Positions 23,706-32,388 of a stretch of 35,271 nt of DNA are shown piece after piece (within the stretch, counting starts at the first letter, position 1; every line of letters begins with the position of its first letter). The stretch comes from Gammaproteobacteria bacterium. Lineage in GTDB: Bacteria; Pseudomonadota; Gammaproteobacteria; SG8-11. A program made the position numbers and the translations under genes. The stretch covers positions 1 to 35,271 of the forward strand of contig JAHECY010000038.1 in NCBI GenBank assembly GCA_024641505.1, read 5' to 3'. The notes below the pieces were generated by a model that saw only the letters and a program-made list of their open reading frames with translations, was not told the DNA's origin and searched no databases.

Positions 23706-26700
23706 AACGTCTGACGCGCATTATATTCGTCAACTGGTATTTATTCGCCGCCAAACAATGGGAAGTCACCGGCCATGTGGCGTTGATCGGCAAGAACGGC
23801 TCCGGTAAATCCAGTTTTATCGATGCCATGCAGTACGTGCTGCTGGGCGGCCACAAAACCGACTGGCATCCTAACGCCAAGGCCTCGGAGACCCGCCGTA
23901 CCCGGGATGTGCGCAGTTATGTGCTGGGGCTGGTGAAGGACGAATCCGCGATCAGCGACGCCGGCAGCTCCTTTCAACCCCGGGAACAGGCCCTGTGCCG
24001 CCTGGTGCTGGTGTTCGAGGATGAAGACAGCGGCGAATTGACCTCCGTCGGCGCCGCCATCAGCGCCCGGCGTAACGATCCCAAGGAGGAAGTCGAAGGC
24101 TTCTTTATCTTGAAGGGATTGGGTTTGACCCTGGACGACGTCACCAGCCGCACCGAGCAGGGACGCATCGAAAAGTCCTACGCCATGATGACCGCGGATT
24201 TCCGCCGCCGGCTGCCGGACGAGCAGCGGTTTCTGTTCAAGCACGAACCCGGGCAATTCGTCGAGCAATTGCTGCGCAGCCTGGGCCCGGCCAATCGGCC
24301 CCCGGCGCTGGCCAAATACAAACGCTCATTCAAGCAGTCCATCAATCTCAGCGGCCTGGACGATTCCGTGTCCGAATTCGTGAAACATTCCATTCTCGAT
24401 GCTCAGCCCCTGAACCTGGAACAAATGCGCCAGAGTATCGCCTCCTACCGTAACAAACTGGATGCCGTAAAGCGCGCCCAGGACCAGGTCAAGGCTCTGG
24501 AGCAGATCCACGAGTCATTTCAGCGTGCCGTGAAAGCCGGCCAGCGGCGCGCCGGCTATCAATGGTGTGCCCAGGAGCTGCGTTTTCAGGGGCACCAGGA
24601 TCTGATCGACCGTTTAGAGCAAAATTTGGCGGATACCGTGCTCAAGTACCGCAAACTGCGTGAGGCACGGGGTGAATTACAACAGCAATTGCTACAACAA
24701 CGCGCGGCACTGGAAGAGCTGACCACCACCATCAACAATAACGATTCGGAAATCAATCTGAAACGCTTGCAGGAACGGGAGCAGATGGAGCAACAAAACC
24801 TGCAGCGCGGCGAGCAGCAATTGCAGGAATTGCGCCGGCAGTTGAGCATCGTGACGGAAGTGTTGCGTTATCGGGAAGTGCTGCCCGCGGCATCGCACCC
24901 GGCGCTGCAGCGACTGGCCGATGACACGCGCGACGGTCTTCTGGACTGGCCCATGGAACCGGCACCGTTCGATGCGCGTATCGACACCTTGCGTGAGCGC
25001 TTGCCCGACGACATCACGCAATTGGATGACCGGCACCACCATGAAAAACACGAGGCCGCGCAATCCCGCGACCGGCTCGGCGAGGTGCAGGAACGCCTGA
25101 CGCGCCTGCGTGACGGCCAGGCGGACCTGAGCCCCGCCACGCTCGGTTTGCAACAGGCCCTGGCCGAACACGGTATCGAAGCGACGCCGGTGTGTGACCT
25201 GGTGGAAGTCAGCGATAAGAACTGGCAACCGGCCATCGAAGCGTTTTTACGACAGAACACCGAGGCGCTGGTGGTGCCGCCGACCAAGGCCAAACAAGCC
25301 GTGGACATCTATCGCGGCATGCGTAAAAGCATCGCCTACGGCGCGGTGGTGATCAACACGCAACGGGTGCAGGACTGGCGCGATAAGCCCGAAGCCGGCA
25401 CCGCCGCCGCTTTGATTCGCGGCAGTGATCCTCTGGCCACCGCTTATGTGCAACGTTTGTTGAAGGGCATCCGCCTGGCGGAAGTCACCAGCGAGTTCAT
25501 GGGTCTGGAACGGGCCTTGACCCCGGACGGCATGTATATCCGGCAGGCGGGCATCAGCCGCCTGCGCTTACCCGAGGTGCCCAAACTGGGCCAGGGCGCG
25601 CGCGAGGAGCAGATTAAGGCCCTGGAACTGGAAACCTCCACCTTGATCACGCGGCTCACGGAATTGAACGCCAGCCACGGTAAACTGGAACGCGTCCTGA
25701 CCCAGTTACGCGATCTGCACCATGATGTGAAGAAGATGCCGGCTACCGCGCCGCTGATCAAGGAACGCGTCGGTCTGCGGCGCGTGATTCAAGACCTGCA
25801 GGCCAGCATCGCCGCCGTCGATACCCGCCATCTGGCGGACCTGAAAGTAAAACAGCAAACCTTGAAAACCGCCGTGCAGGATGCGGATCAACGCCTGGTG
25901 AAGTACGTGCGCGAGGAAGGCGGCGCGCGCACCGAGTTTCGCGGTAACAACCGCCAGCGTCACGTCCTCATGGCCCACACCCCAGAACTGGGTGCCGCCC
26001 GCACTCGGGCCGCAAAAGATGACGACTTTGAGGCCGGCCGCGCGTCCGAACTCCTGGAACAACTGGAAACCGAGGCGGCCGCCAAGGCGCAGCAAAGTTT
26101 CGAGGACATGATCAAGGTCGCGGATCACAAAGCTCACGATGCCGAAACGCACCAGAGCGCCGATAACACCCGCGCCCGGGAAGCGCTGGCGGAATACCGC
26201 GCCACCTACCAATCCGAAGGCTCGGCATTCGACGCCCACACCACCGCGGGGTTTCGCACCCTGGTTGCCGAAATGCTGCACGACATCCGCGATATCGGCC
26301 TGCACAAGCGGCAACAGGACGTGGCCGACGCCCTGCACCGGGTGCAACAGGTGGTGCGCCATGATCTGGCGATTCGCCTGCGCAGCCAGATCGAACAAAT
26401 GCGTCAGCGCTTGCATGAATTGAACACGGAGTTGAAAGCGCGGCCCTTCTCCGCCAATCAAATCTACCAGTTCAGTTATGAACAACTGAACGAGTTCCGG
26501 GAATTTCTCAGCTATGTCAACGTGGTCAACGATACCGTGGCCGCCAATACCGGCAGCTTGTTTGACGAACACGCGCATTTGAATCAGTACATCGAGGCAA
26601 TGTTATCGGAAAATGAAGGCGACCGGCTGGGCGACTATCGTAACTATTTTCGCTTCGACATCGCGATCAAGGACCCGGACGCGGGTATTACCGAGATGCT

Positions 26701-27097
26701 GTCCCGGCGCATGGGCGCCGCTTCCGGGGGCGAGCACAAAACGCCGTTTTATGTTGCCATGGGCGCGTCCCTGGCCAGCGCGTTTCGCATCGAGCGCCGT
26801 GGCGACGGCAGCCTGGATGGTGGCCTGTCCCTGTATCTGGCGGACGAGGCATTCGAGAAAATGGATCATGTCAACACCGTGCAGGCCGCTGGCTATCTCA
26901 AATCCATCGGGCTGCAACTGTTCGTAGCGGCTCCCGATGACGCGGAACCCAAGCTGCGCCAACTGGTGGATACCGTGTTGTACTTCATGCGCGAAGGCAA
27001 TACCGCGGAAGTGGAAGTGGACTATGTGACCGATGCCGCACGCCGGCTGCTGGAGCAGTCGGCGCGGCACCCGGACCTTGCCCCTGAGCTTGCGTGA
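23702..27097 (+). CDS. jetC: Wadjet protein JetC (SMC/MukB-like ATPase)
   Basis: A 1131-residue SMC-type ATPase. Walker A GKNGSGKS is at residues 30-37; long coiled coils rich in Gln, Glu and Arg run about 230-470 and 640-980 and enclose a hinge around 490-620 (LVVPPTKAKQAVDIYRGMRK). The C-terminal head has the ABC signature in GAASGGEHKTPFYVAMGA (about 1001-1018) and Walker B LSLYLADEAFEKMD (about 1041-1054). JetC dimers extrude DNA loops with ATP; in Wadjet this is how circular plasmids below a size limit are recognised. All catalytic motifs are intact, so the complex should be active. It overlaps jetB by ATGA and jetD by GTGA. High GC matches jetA and jetB. Confidence 0.93.
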   Translation: MKRLTRIIFVNWYLFAAKQWEVTGHVALIGKNGSGKSSFIDAMQYVLLGGHKTDWHPNAKASETRRTRDVRSYVLGLVKDESAISDAGSSFQPREQALCRLVLVFEDEDSGELTSVGAAISARRNDPKEEVEGFFILKGLGLTLDDVTSRTEQGRIEKSYAMMTADFRRRLPDEQRFLFKHEPGQFVEQLLRSLGPANRPPALAKYKRSFKQSINLSGLDDSVSEFVKHSILDAQPLNLEQMRQSIASYRNKLDAVKRAQDQVKALEQIHESFQRAVKAGQRRAGYQWCAQELRFQGHQDLIDRLEQNLADTVLKYRKLREARGELQQQLLQQRAALEELTTTINNNDSEINLKRLQEREQMEQQNLQRGEQQLQELRRQLSIVTEVLRYREVLPAASHPALQRLADDTRDGLLDWPMEPAPFDARIDTLRERLPDDITQLDDRHHHEKHEAAQSRDRLGEVQERLTRLRDGQADLSPATLGLQQALAEHGIEATPVCDLVEVSDKNWQPAIEAFLRQNTEALVVPPTKAKQAVDIYRGMRKSIAYGAVVINTQRVQDWRDKPEAGTAAALIRGSDPLATAYVQRLLKGIRLAEVTSEFMGLERALTPDGMYIRQAGISRLRLPEVPKLGQGAREEQIKALELETSTLITRLTELNASHGKLERVLTQLRDLHHDVKKMPATAPLIKERVGLRRVIQDLQASIAAVDTRHLADLKVKQQTLKTAVQDADQRLVKYVREEGGARTEFRGNNRQRHVLMAHTPELGAARTRAAKDDDFEAGRASELLEQLETEAAAKAQQSFEDMIKVADHKAHDAETHQSADNTRAREALAEYRATYQSEGSAFDAHTTAGFRTLVAEMLHDIRDIGLHKRQQDVADALHRVQQVVRHDLAIRLRSQIEQMRQRLHELNTELKARPFSANQIYQFSYEQLNEFREFLSYVNVVNDTVAANTGSLFDEHAHLNQYIEAMLSENEGDRLGDYRNYFRFDIAIKDPDAGITEMLSRRMGAASGGEHKTPFYVAMGASLASAFRIERRGDGSLDGGLSLYLADEAFEKMDHVNTVQAAGYLKSIGLQLFVAAPDDAEPKLRQLVDTVLYFMREGNTAEVEVDYVTDAARRLLEQSARHPDLAPELA

Positions 27098-28386
27098 AAC
27101 ACCCATCCGAATCTCAAGACCAGGCACCGAACCGGCCGGTGGTGGACGCTGCGGACCGCAGGCCGCGGGCGTCGACCCTCGAACCCGGGCCACAGGCGTT
27201 GCAGCGGCTGCTGGCCGGCGGTGAAACCCTGAAGGAACGCAGTCGCGATGTAACCCTGGCCGCCGGTAAAATACCAGGCTACCCGTTTGAAAACGCGCTG
27301 CAAATTCGAGAATTTCACGGATATTTGCAGCTGGCTGCCGATACCGGGGCCATCAAGCTGGAATGGCAGGCATATTATGAAAACCAGCAGCTGGCGCGCA
27401 TTCGTCTACTGGACGCGCGTGCGCTGGCGCATTTTCTCGACAGGGATTTTCTTCCAGACCGGATCGACGCGGTGTTCACGGCTCTTGATCGCGACCACTT
27501 GGCGCCCTGGTTGCAGGAAGCATTGGATCTGATGCGGAACAAGTGGCAGCAGGGTCAAATGGCTTTTGGTTTAGGCATCGAGGATGCGGATCGACTGCAT
27601 GACGTGCTGCGCGCCGCCAGTCAACTGAGCACTGGCTTGGCCGCGGGCGACACCCTGGATTACCGACAATTCGGCGCGCGCTATCTCGGTAATTCCAAGC
27701 GCACTAAAGAGTTGGTCAACAACCTCGCCGCCCTGCTCCGCTGGCATACAGGCTTAAAGGACCTCAAACCCCAGGACCTGTTGCGCCAGTTCAATCTGGT
27801 ACCCCTGCAGCAACCGGTGCTGCTGACCGGCCCGGTTCAACTGTCCGACGGCAAGCAGACGCTGTATATTGACGTTTATCCCTATATCGGAGTGCCTGAA
27901 TCCTTTCTCGGCAGCATCGAACCTGCGGCTGCCGCCACTTATATACTCACCATTGAAAACCAGTCCAGCTTCAACGAATATACCGCCAGTATCAGTGATG
28001 GCGGCATTGTGATCTACACCGGCGGCTTTCCCACTTCCCGCCTGCAACGATTCTATCGGCATCTTACGGACGCTATTGCCGCGCCCTGCTATCATTGGGG
28101 CGACACTGATGCTTATGGTTTCGAAATCCTGAAAACCTTGCAGCAAATCGCACCGGAACGCATAGTCACCCCCCATTTGATGAACCCCGGCAGCGGTACC
28201 GGCGCCCGTTACAGTCGTGAACAGCTGGCGCATTTGCAGCGCCTGTTGCCGGTCAATGCCGTCACGGACGGTGTCATCAGCAAGCTCCTGGCCCAGGGTG
28301 TGGGTCTGCAGGAGCAGGAATCTCAGGTTGCCCGGTCACCCCTGGACACGGGGGCGTCTGCCGCACTTAGCCCGGGTTCGGATTGA
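27094..28386 (+). CDS. jetD: Wadjet nuclease JetD (DUF3322/DUF2220, Toprim)
   Basis: A 430-residue protein with an N-terminal DUF3322-like part (AGKIPGYPFENALQIREFHG region onward; about residues 60-230) and a C-terminal DUF2220/Toprim-like nuclease part. Catalytic acids are visible as E288 in ILTIENQSSF and the DxD pair D337/D339 in YHWGDTDAYGFEIL, the usual Toprim triad. JetD is the endonuclease that cleaves plasmid DNA once JetABC has stalled on it. The first 50 residues are Pro/Arg/Asp-rich and probably disordered. The start is a GTG overlapping the jetC stop codon as GTGA. It ends the operon; a TetR-type gene follows after about 170 bases with its own promoter. Confidence 0.88.
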   Translation: MKHPSESQDQAPNRPVVDAADRRPRASTLEPGPQALQRLLAGGETLKERSRDVTLAAGKIPGYPFENALQIREFHGYLQLAADTGAIKLEWQAYYENQQLARIRLLDARALAHFLDRDFLPDRIDAVFTALDRDHLAPWLQEALDLMRNKWQQGQMAFGLGIEDADRLHDVLRAASQLSTGLAAGDTLDYRQFGARYLGNSKRTKELVNNLAALLRWHTGLKDLKPQDLLRQFNLVPLQQPVLLTGPVQLSDGKQTLYIDVYPYIGVPESFLGSIEPAAAATYILTIENQSSFNEYTASISDGGIVIYTGGFPTSRLQRFYRHLTDAIAAPCYHWGDTDAYGFEILKTLQQIAPERIVTPHLMNPGSGTGARYSREQLAHLQRLLPVNAVTDGVISKLLAQGVGLQEQESQVARSPLDTGASAALSPGSD

Positions 28387-28516
28387 TACTCGAAATCCGC
28401 CTTGATGATTTTCCTGGCCAACTTCGTGTTGGGAATCGTTAGTGACAACTATATTCATGTAAGTCAACAGCTCGCCGGAACGCATTGTTGCCATAAATCG
28501 GCCGCACGCCTGCCCC

Positions 28517-28545
28517 CTTCCAATCATACCTATCGGTATGATAAT
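28517..28545 (+). promoter_or_regulatory. Candidate TetR-gene promoter with embedded operator
   Basis: ATCATACC (28523-28530) and GGTATGAT (28535-28542) are exact reverse complements around TATC. The palindrome fills the space between a poor -35 (CTTCCA, 28517-28522) and a good -10 (GATAAT, 28540-28545) set 17 bases apart. Transcription would start only about ten bases before the ATG at 28561. The layout fits autorepression by the TetR-family product. Confidence 0.55.
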
Positions 28546-28560
28546 ATCCAACCCATTAGT

Positions 28561-29205
28561 ATGATCGCGAGTAAGCTGGTGCCAAAAGCTATTGATAATG
28601 CGAGAAAAAAAGGCAAGGACATTGTTCTGGCGGCGATCCAGTTGTTCCTCAACCAGGGGTATGCCGCGACCAGCATGGACCGTATTGCCGCGCATGCGGG
28701 AGTGACCAAGCAGACGGTATATCGTTATTTCCCATCCAAGGAAGAGTTGTTTGGCGCGGTGCTGACCCAGGTCCGGGATGCCTATGCAAATGCCTATGTT
28801 TTCGGGACCGGTCCTGTGGTTGATGAATTGACCGAATTCGGCCGGCAGTTACTTGCCTTCCACCTGCAACCGGAACCCCTGGGGCTGTATAAGCTGATGT
28901 TGACCGAGGGCGTCAGGGAAGATTTAAACCCGATCTTTATGAGCCTGGGACCACAGCGGGTAATGCAACCGTTGGTGGCCTTTCTGGAACGGCGTTGCGA
29001 CGCGCTGGAGGATAGTGCGTTTCATGCACAGATGTTTGCCACCATGATTCTGGCACCACGTACGCAATTGCTCATGGGCACTATCAACAACATTAACCGT
29101 ACGGCGCAAAAAGCGCATGTGGAAAAAGTTGTAGCATTGTTCCTAAAGGCTCTTGCACCTTATTTAGAATACCTGACACATAATGTCACACGGAGTAAAA
29201 AATGA
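28561..29205 (+). CDS. TetR/AcrR-family transcriptional regulator
   Basis: A 214-residue regulator. The N-terminal DNA-binding domain (about residues 17-66) contains the TetR helix-turn-helix: AIQLFLNQGYAATSMDRIAA and GVTKQTVYRYFPSKEELFGA. The C-terminal ligand/dimer domain (LGLYKLMLTEGVREDLNPIF, VMQPLVAFLERR) resembles the AefR-like type. A longer open frame starts at 28402, but the extra 53 residues cross the palindrome and promoter and look non-coding, so the ATG at 28561 was chosen; its ribosome-binding site is weak, and the mRNA leader would be very short. It overlaps the next gene, a methyltransferase, as ATGA. It probably represses its own operon; the ligand is unknown. Confidence 0.88.
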   Translation: MIASKLVPKAIDNARKKGKDIVLAAIQLFLNQGYAATSMDRIAAHAGVTKQTVYRYFPSKEELFGAVLTQVRDAYANAYVFGTGPVVDELTEFGRQLLAFHLQPEPLGLYKLMLTEGVREDLNPIFMSLGPQRVMQPLVAFLERRCDALEDSAFHAQMFATMILAPRTQLLMGTINNINRTAQKAHVEKVVALFLKALAPYLEYLTHNVTRSKK

Positions 29206-29807
29206 CCGATCTTTTCAATGATAAAGCCAAAGACTGGGACGCAAACGATATGGTCAAGGCCTTGTCTTCCGGTATTGGCGCCGCCATTCTCGAGCATGTC
29301 GCACTGAGTAGCGTAATGCACGTCATGGATTTTGGCGCCGGTACCGGTTTGATCACCTCCCAGGTGGCGCCTTACGTGGCCAAGATCACCGCCGTGGACA
29401 TTTCCCAATCCATGCTGGATCAATTGCTTGCCAAGCAAACCTTGCGCAACAAAGTTGAGACCTTATGCCGGGATATCACTGAGCAGCCGTTGGACACTCA
29501 CTTCGATCTCATCATGAGCGCCATGGCGATGCACCATGTAAAAGACACGGATCGTATGGTGCAGCGCTTTGCCGAACACCTCAAAGCCGGAGCCAAAGTG
29601 GCACTGGCGGATTTGGACAAGGAGGACGGCAGTTTTCACCCCGCGGATATTCAAGGCGTCTTTCACTCCGGATTCGACCGACATGCATTCCGGAAAAACC
29701 TGGAGAAACACGGCTTTACGGATATCAACTTTGTTACCGCGCATACCGTCAACAAGGAAAACAAAGAGTATCCTGTGTTTCTGGTGACGGCGACCAAAGC
29801 CGTGTAA
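29202..29807 (+). CDS. Class I SAM-dependent methyltransferase, UbiE-like group
   Basis: A 201-residue methyltransferase with motif I VMDFGAGTGLITSQVAPYVA (D43-FGAGTG), acidic residue D66 in ITAVDISQSML, motif II-like DLIMSAMAMHHVKDTDRMVQ and a final strand AKVALADLDKEDGSF. It is of the ubiquinone/menaquinone or small-molecule methyltransferase type; the substrate cannot be read from sequence. GGAG lies five bases before the ATG, which overlaps the TetR stop codon (ATGA), so the two are co-expressed and the methyltransferase is presumably under control of that regulator. A detoxification or resistance role is a possible inference. Confidence 0.85.
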   Translation: MTDLFNDKAKDWDANDMVKALSSGIGAAILEHVALSSVMHVMDFGAGTGLITSQVAPYVAKITAVDISQSMLDQLLAKQTLRNKVETLCRDITEQPLDTHFDLIMSAMAMHHVKDTDRMVQRFAEHLKAGAKVALADLDKEDGSFHPADIQGVFHSGFDRHAFRKNLEKHGFTDINFVTAHTVNKENKEYPVFLVTATKAV

Positions 29808-30036
29808 TCACAATTCCTGATTGCCGCCGCGGCGCAGTCAATGTGATACAAGCTTGAAGTGGAGTCGGATTTATTGCCGTGTTCCTGCATTTTTTGCATT
29901 CGAGGGTAGGGTCTGGTTTTGATCCGTGATAAAATTTTCACGCGACGTTCACGCCAGCATGACTGACTGTCGTTGTCTGTTATTGCGTGTGCGCCGCTGA
30001 ATTCATTATAACTGTCGAGTCGTCACGGAGGGAATT

Positions 30037-32349
30037 ATGACAATAGGTCATGTGTGGGGAGCAATTATCACAGCGCTTATGTTATCCGCATGCGTTGGTG
30101 GCGGCGCTGGCAGCGACAGTAATGGCAATCAAAAAGTGCCGACGACGCCGACGGTTGGCGTCGCCAATACCAGCGTTACTGAAGGTAACAGCGGCACCAC
30201 CGATCTGGTCTTCACGGTATCATCCAGCGCGATCGCGAGTGCCATAATCACCGTCGATTACACGATATCGGACGGCACCGCGCAGGCGGGTAGTGACTAT
30301 AGCGCGGCGAGCGGCACCGCCACGATTATCGCCGGCAGTACATCGACCACGGTGGCGGTAACGGTATTAGCTGATGTTGCCGTAGAGGGTGATGAGACGT
30401 TGACGCTGACTTTGGGTAATCCATCCGGTGCGACAATCGACTCGGCTGCTGCGACGGCTACCGGCACCATTATCGATGATGACGGCGCGCCGCCGCCTTC
30501 GGCCATACCCAATCTGAGCATGTCGAACACGAGCATCAATGAGGGTAACAGCGGCATCAGCAACCTGGTGTTCACGCTGACCCTTAACATCGCCAGCAGC
30601 AGCGATGTCACTGTCGACTACATCACCATGGGCAATACCGCCACTGAAGGCAGTGATTACGCCGCGACAAGCGGCACCGCCACGATTATCGCCGGCAGCA
30701 CATCGACCACGATCAATGTCAGTGTGGCGGGTGATACCGAAGTCGAACCCGATGAGATTTTCATGCTCCACTTGAGCAACGCCGCCGGTGCCAACTTGTT
30801 GACCATAGCGGCTAACGGTACCATCATCAATGACGACGCAGCGGTACCGGTCACCGGTGGTCCCTACTCCCTGTATCGTGACAACCAATCCCTGTACGCG
30901 GTGGATCTCAGTGATCCGACAAAAACATATTTCATCGGTCATCAGCCAGTTGACATCGAGAATTCCGAAATAGTCGTCACCGGCGATTTGGATTTGCCAA
31001 ACCTGGCATTGACCAATCTGCGGCCCGATCGTTTTGTCTATTTTGATCAACTCACCAGTAAGTTCTGGCGAATCGATCTTGGGATCGGTAGCAACCTGAC
31101 GCCGGTACAAATTTCTTCCGCCACAGCTACCGTCACGTGCCGAGTGGATGTGGTGGATAATCCTGTCGCGCCGGCGAATTCTTATGTCGTATTTGTCTCC
31201 GGCCTGGATCAGAATGATTGCCAGACCAATGGGCATGCATACGCCATGCGCGTGGGCGATGACAGCACCGTTGCACCTAAAAACATAGACGGCATTTTTG
31301 CGCTCCATGACACCATCAGAATGATGCAAACCGATGGCAACGCGGTCGGAGCCGTGACCGGATTTTTGATCACCAATGTGAAAGACGCCAAGGTTACGCG
31401 CTACGACGCGAATTTCGCCAATCCTACGACCATCATACCGGCCAGTTCATTCCTGGCTGACCGCGACGGCGGTGATATCACCATGGACATTACTTTTTTC
31501 CACGCGGACGGCGTGCTCTACGCTTATCCGCACAGTATGGCATCAACCGCTAAAGTCACAATGCACAATACCGTCGCCGGTCGCAGCTTTGATGACAGTC
31601 CCGAGAACGACTTTTTGTGCAATATCACTATTTGCTATTTTGTCGAGAAAAACACCGCTGGTATCCAAACGGTAGTTCGGGCGGCCATCGACGGCAGTGG
31701 ATCGATGGAAATTCAGACCTTCACCACGGAAAATGTGCTGCAGCTCGCGCTGACTGACGGCCGGCTCTACATCAATACGACGCTCAAAGCGGGCGGCGGC
31801 AATTCTCTGTATGCCATCAGTAACACCAGCCTGGCCGGCGACAAACCCATCACCGTCGACAGCGTGACCGGAATCAACAATTTCGTCGGGCTCTTTGGCA
31901 TCGGTGAGTATCTGTACTATACCGCCGTCGATGAATCCGTACACACGCTCACCGCAATCATCCGCCAGGATGACAATAACGTTATCGATACTATCAATAA
32001 CGCCAACTGGCTGGGTTTTCAGATTACGCACGTGCAGATGGGTACCGTATTTGCGCCATCGGTGTTGATATTGGGAAAAGTTGTCACCGCACCAGTGGCG
32101 GGATTGCAGCTGGTGGCCTACGACACCGCCACGGCGACGCAGGGTAACACACTGGGGTTGCTCGAAGGTGCGATACATGCCCAGGGTGTTTTTAATTTCA
32201 GCGCGGGAACGCAACTCCTGGGCAGGGCGGCGTTCGGCACTCCGCCTGCCGCTTATCAAATGGATATCTTTGTGGTCGATTCCGCCAGGGCGGATTCATT
32301 GCAACGCGTCACCAACAGCGCCAGCGTCAATGAGCAACCACTGTATTGA
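30037..32349 (+). CDS. Calx-beta-domain lipoprotein, 770 aa
   Basis: A large surface or periplasmic lipoprotein. The signal peptide ends in a lipobox (LMLSAC, lipidated C19), followed by a Gly/Ser linker. Two Calx-beta domains follow, about residues 38-150 and 158-270, each with VANTSVTEGNSGTTDLVFTV-type starts, a GSDY(S/A)A-SGTATI core and an end like GTIIDDDG; the acidic loops of such domains bind Ca2+. The remaining 490 residues are strand-rich with repeated YLYYTA / LYAIS-type blades, perhaps a beta-propeller, and contain four or so cysteines. Exact 360-base spacing between matching parts shows a recent domain duplication. GGAGGG lies before the ATG. It converges with the histidine kinase gene. 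Adhesion or surface binding is likely but unproven. Confidence 0.8.
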   Translation: MTIGHVWGAIITALMLSACVGGGAGSDSNGNQKVPTTPTVGVANTSVTEGNSGTTDLVFTVSSSAIASAIITVDYTISDGTAQAGSDYSAASGTATIIAGSTSTTVAVTVLADVAVEGDETLTLTLGNPSGATIDSAAATATGTIIDDDGAPPPSAIPNLSMSNTSINEGNSGISNLVFTLTLNIASSSDVTVDYITMGNTATEGSDYAATSGTATIIAGSTSTTINVSVAGDTEVEPDEIFMLHLSNAAGANLLTIAANGTIINDDAAVPVTGGPYSLYRDNQSLYAVDLSDPTKTYFIGHQPVDIENSEIVVTGDLDLPNLALTNLRPDRFVYFDQLTSKFWRIDLGIGSNLTPVQISSATATVTCRVDVVDNPVAPANSYVVFVSGLDQNDCQTNGHAYAMRVGDDSTVAPKNIDGIFALHDTIRMMQTDGNAVGAVTGFLITNVKDAKVTRYDANFANPTTIIPASSFLADRDGGDITMDITFFHADGVLYAYPHSMASTAKVTMHNTVAGRSFDDSPENDFLCNITICYFVEKNTAGIQTVVRAAIDGSGSMEIQTFTTENVLQLALTDGRLYINTTLKAGGGNSLYAISNTSLAGDKPITVDSVTGINNFVGLFGIGEYLYYTAVDESVHTLTAIIRQDDNNVIDTINNANWLGFQITHVQMGTVFAPSVLILGKVVTAPVAGLQLVAYDTATATQGNTLGLLEGAIHAQGVFNFSAGTQLLGRAAFGTPPAAYQMDIFVVDSARADSLQRVTNSASVNEQPLY
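30310..30711 (+). repeat. 42-base direct repeat within Calx-beta domains
   Basis: The 42 bases at 30310-30351 recur at 30670-30711 with a single change (T to C). Both copies begin AGCGGCACCGCC and sit at the same place in the two Calx-beta domains, 360 bases (120 codons) apart. A second shared stretch (GGTAACAGCGGCA near 30184 and 30544) has the same spacing. Confidence 0.9.
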
Positions 32350-32362
32350 GGGTGGATTGAAA

Positions 32363-32388
32363 ACCGGCGGGAGTGGCAACCTGCCGGT
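32363..32388. terminator. Hairpin between convergent lipoprotein and kinase genes
   Basis: ACCGGC (32363-32368) and GCCGGT (32383-32388) form a 6-bp stem, extended by GG/CC after a bulge, in the 38-base gap of the convergent pair. It touches the stop codon of the kinase gene. There is no clear T-run, so efficiency is uncertain. Confidence 0.4.

Noticed and set aside
25706-26578. 290-codon minus-strand frame across jetC
   Set aside because: Shadow of the jetC coiled-coil region; no ribosome-binding site and low-information Gly/Val/Arg-rich product.
30367-31329. 320-codon minus-strand frame across the Calx-beta gene
   Set aside because: Complement of the repeated Calx-beta coding sequence; no independent support.
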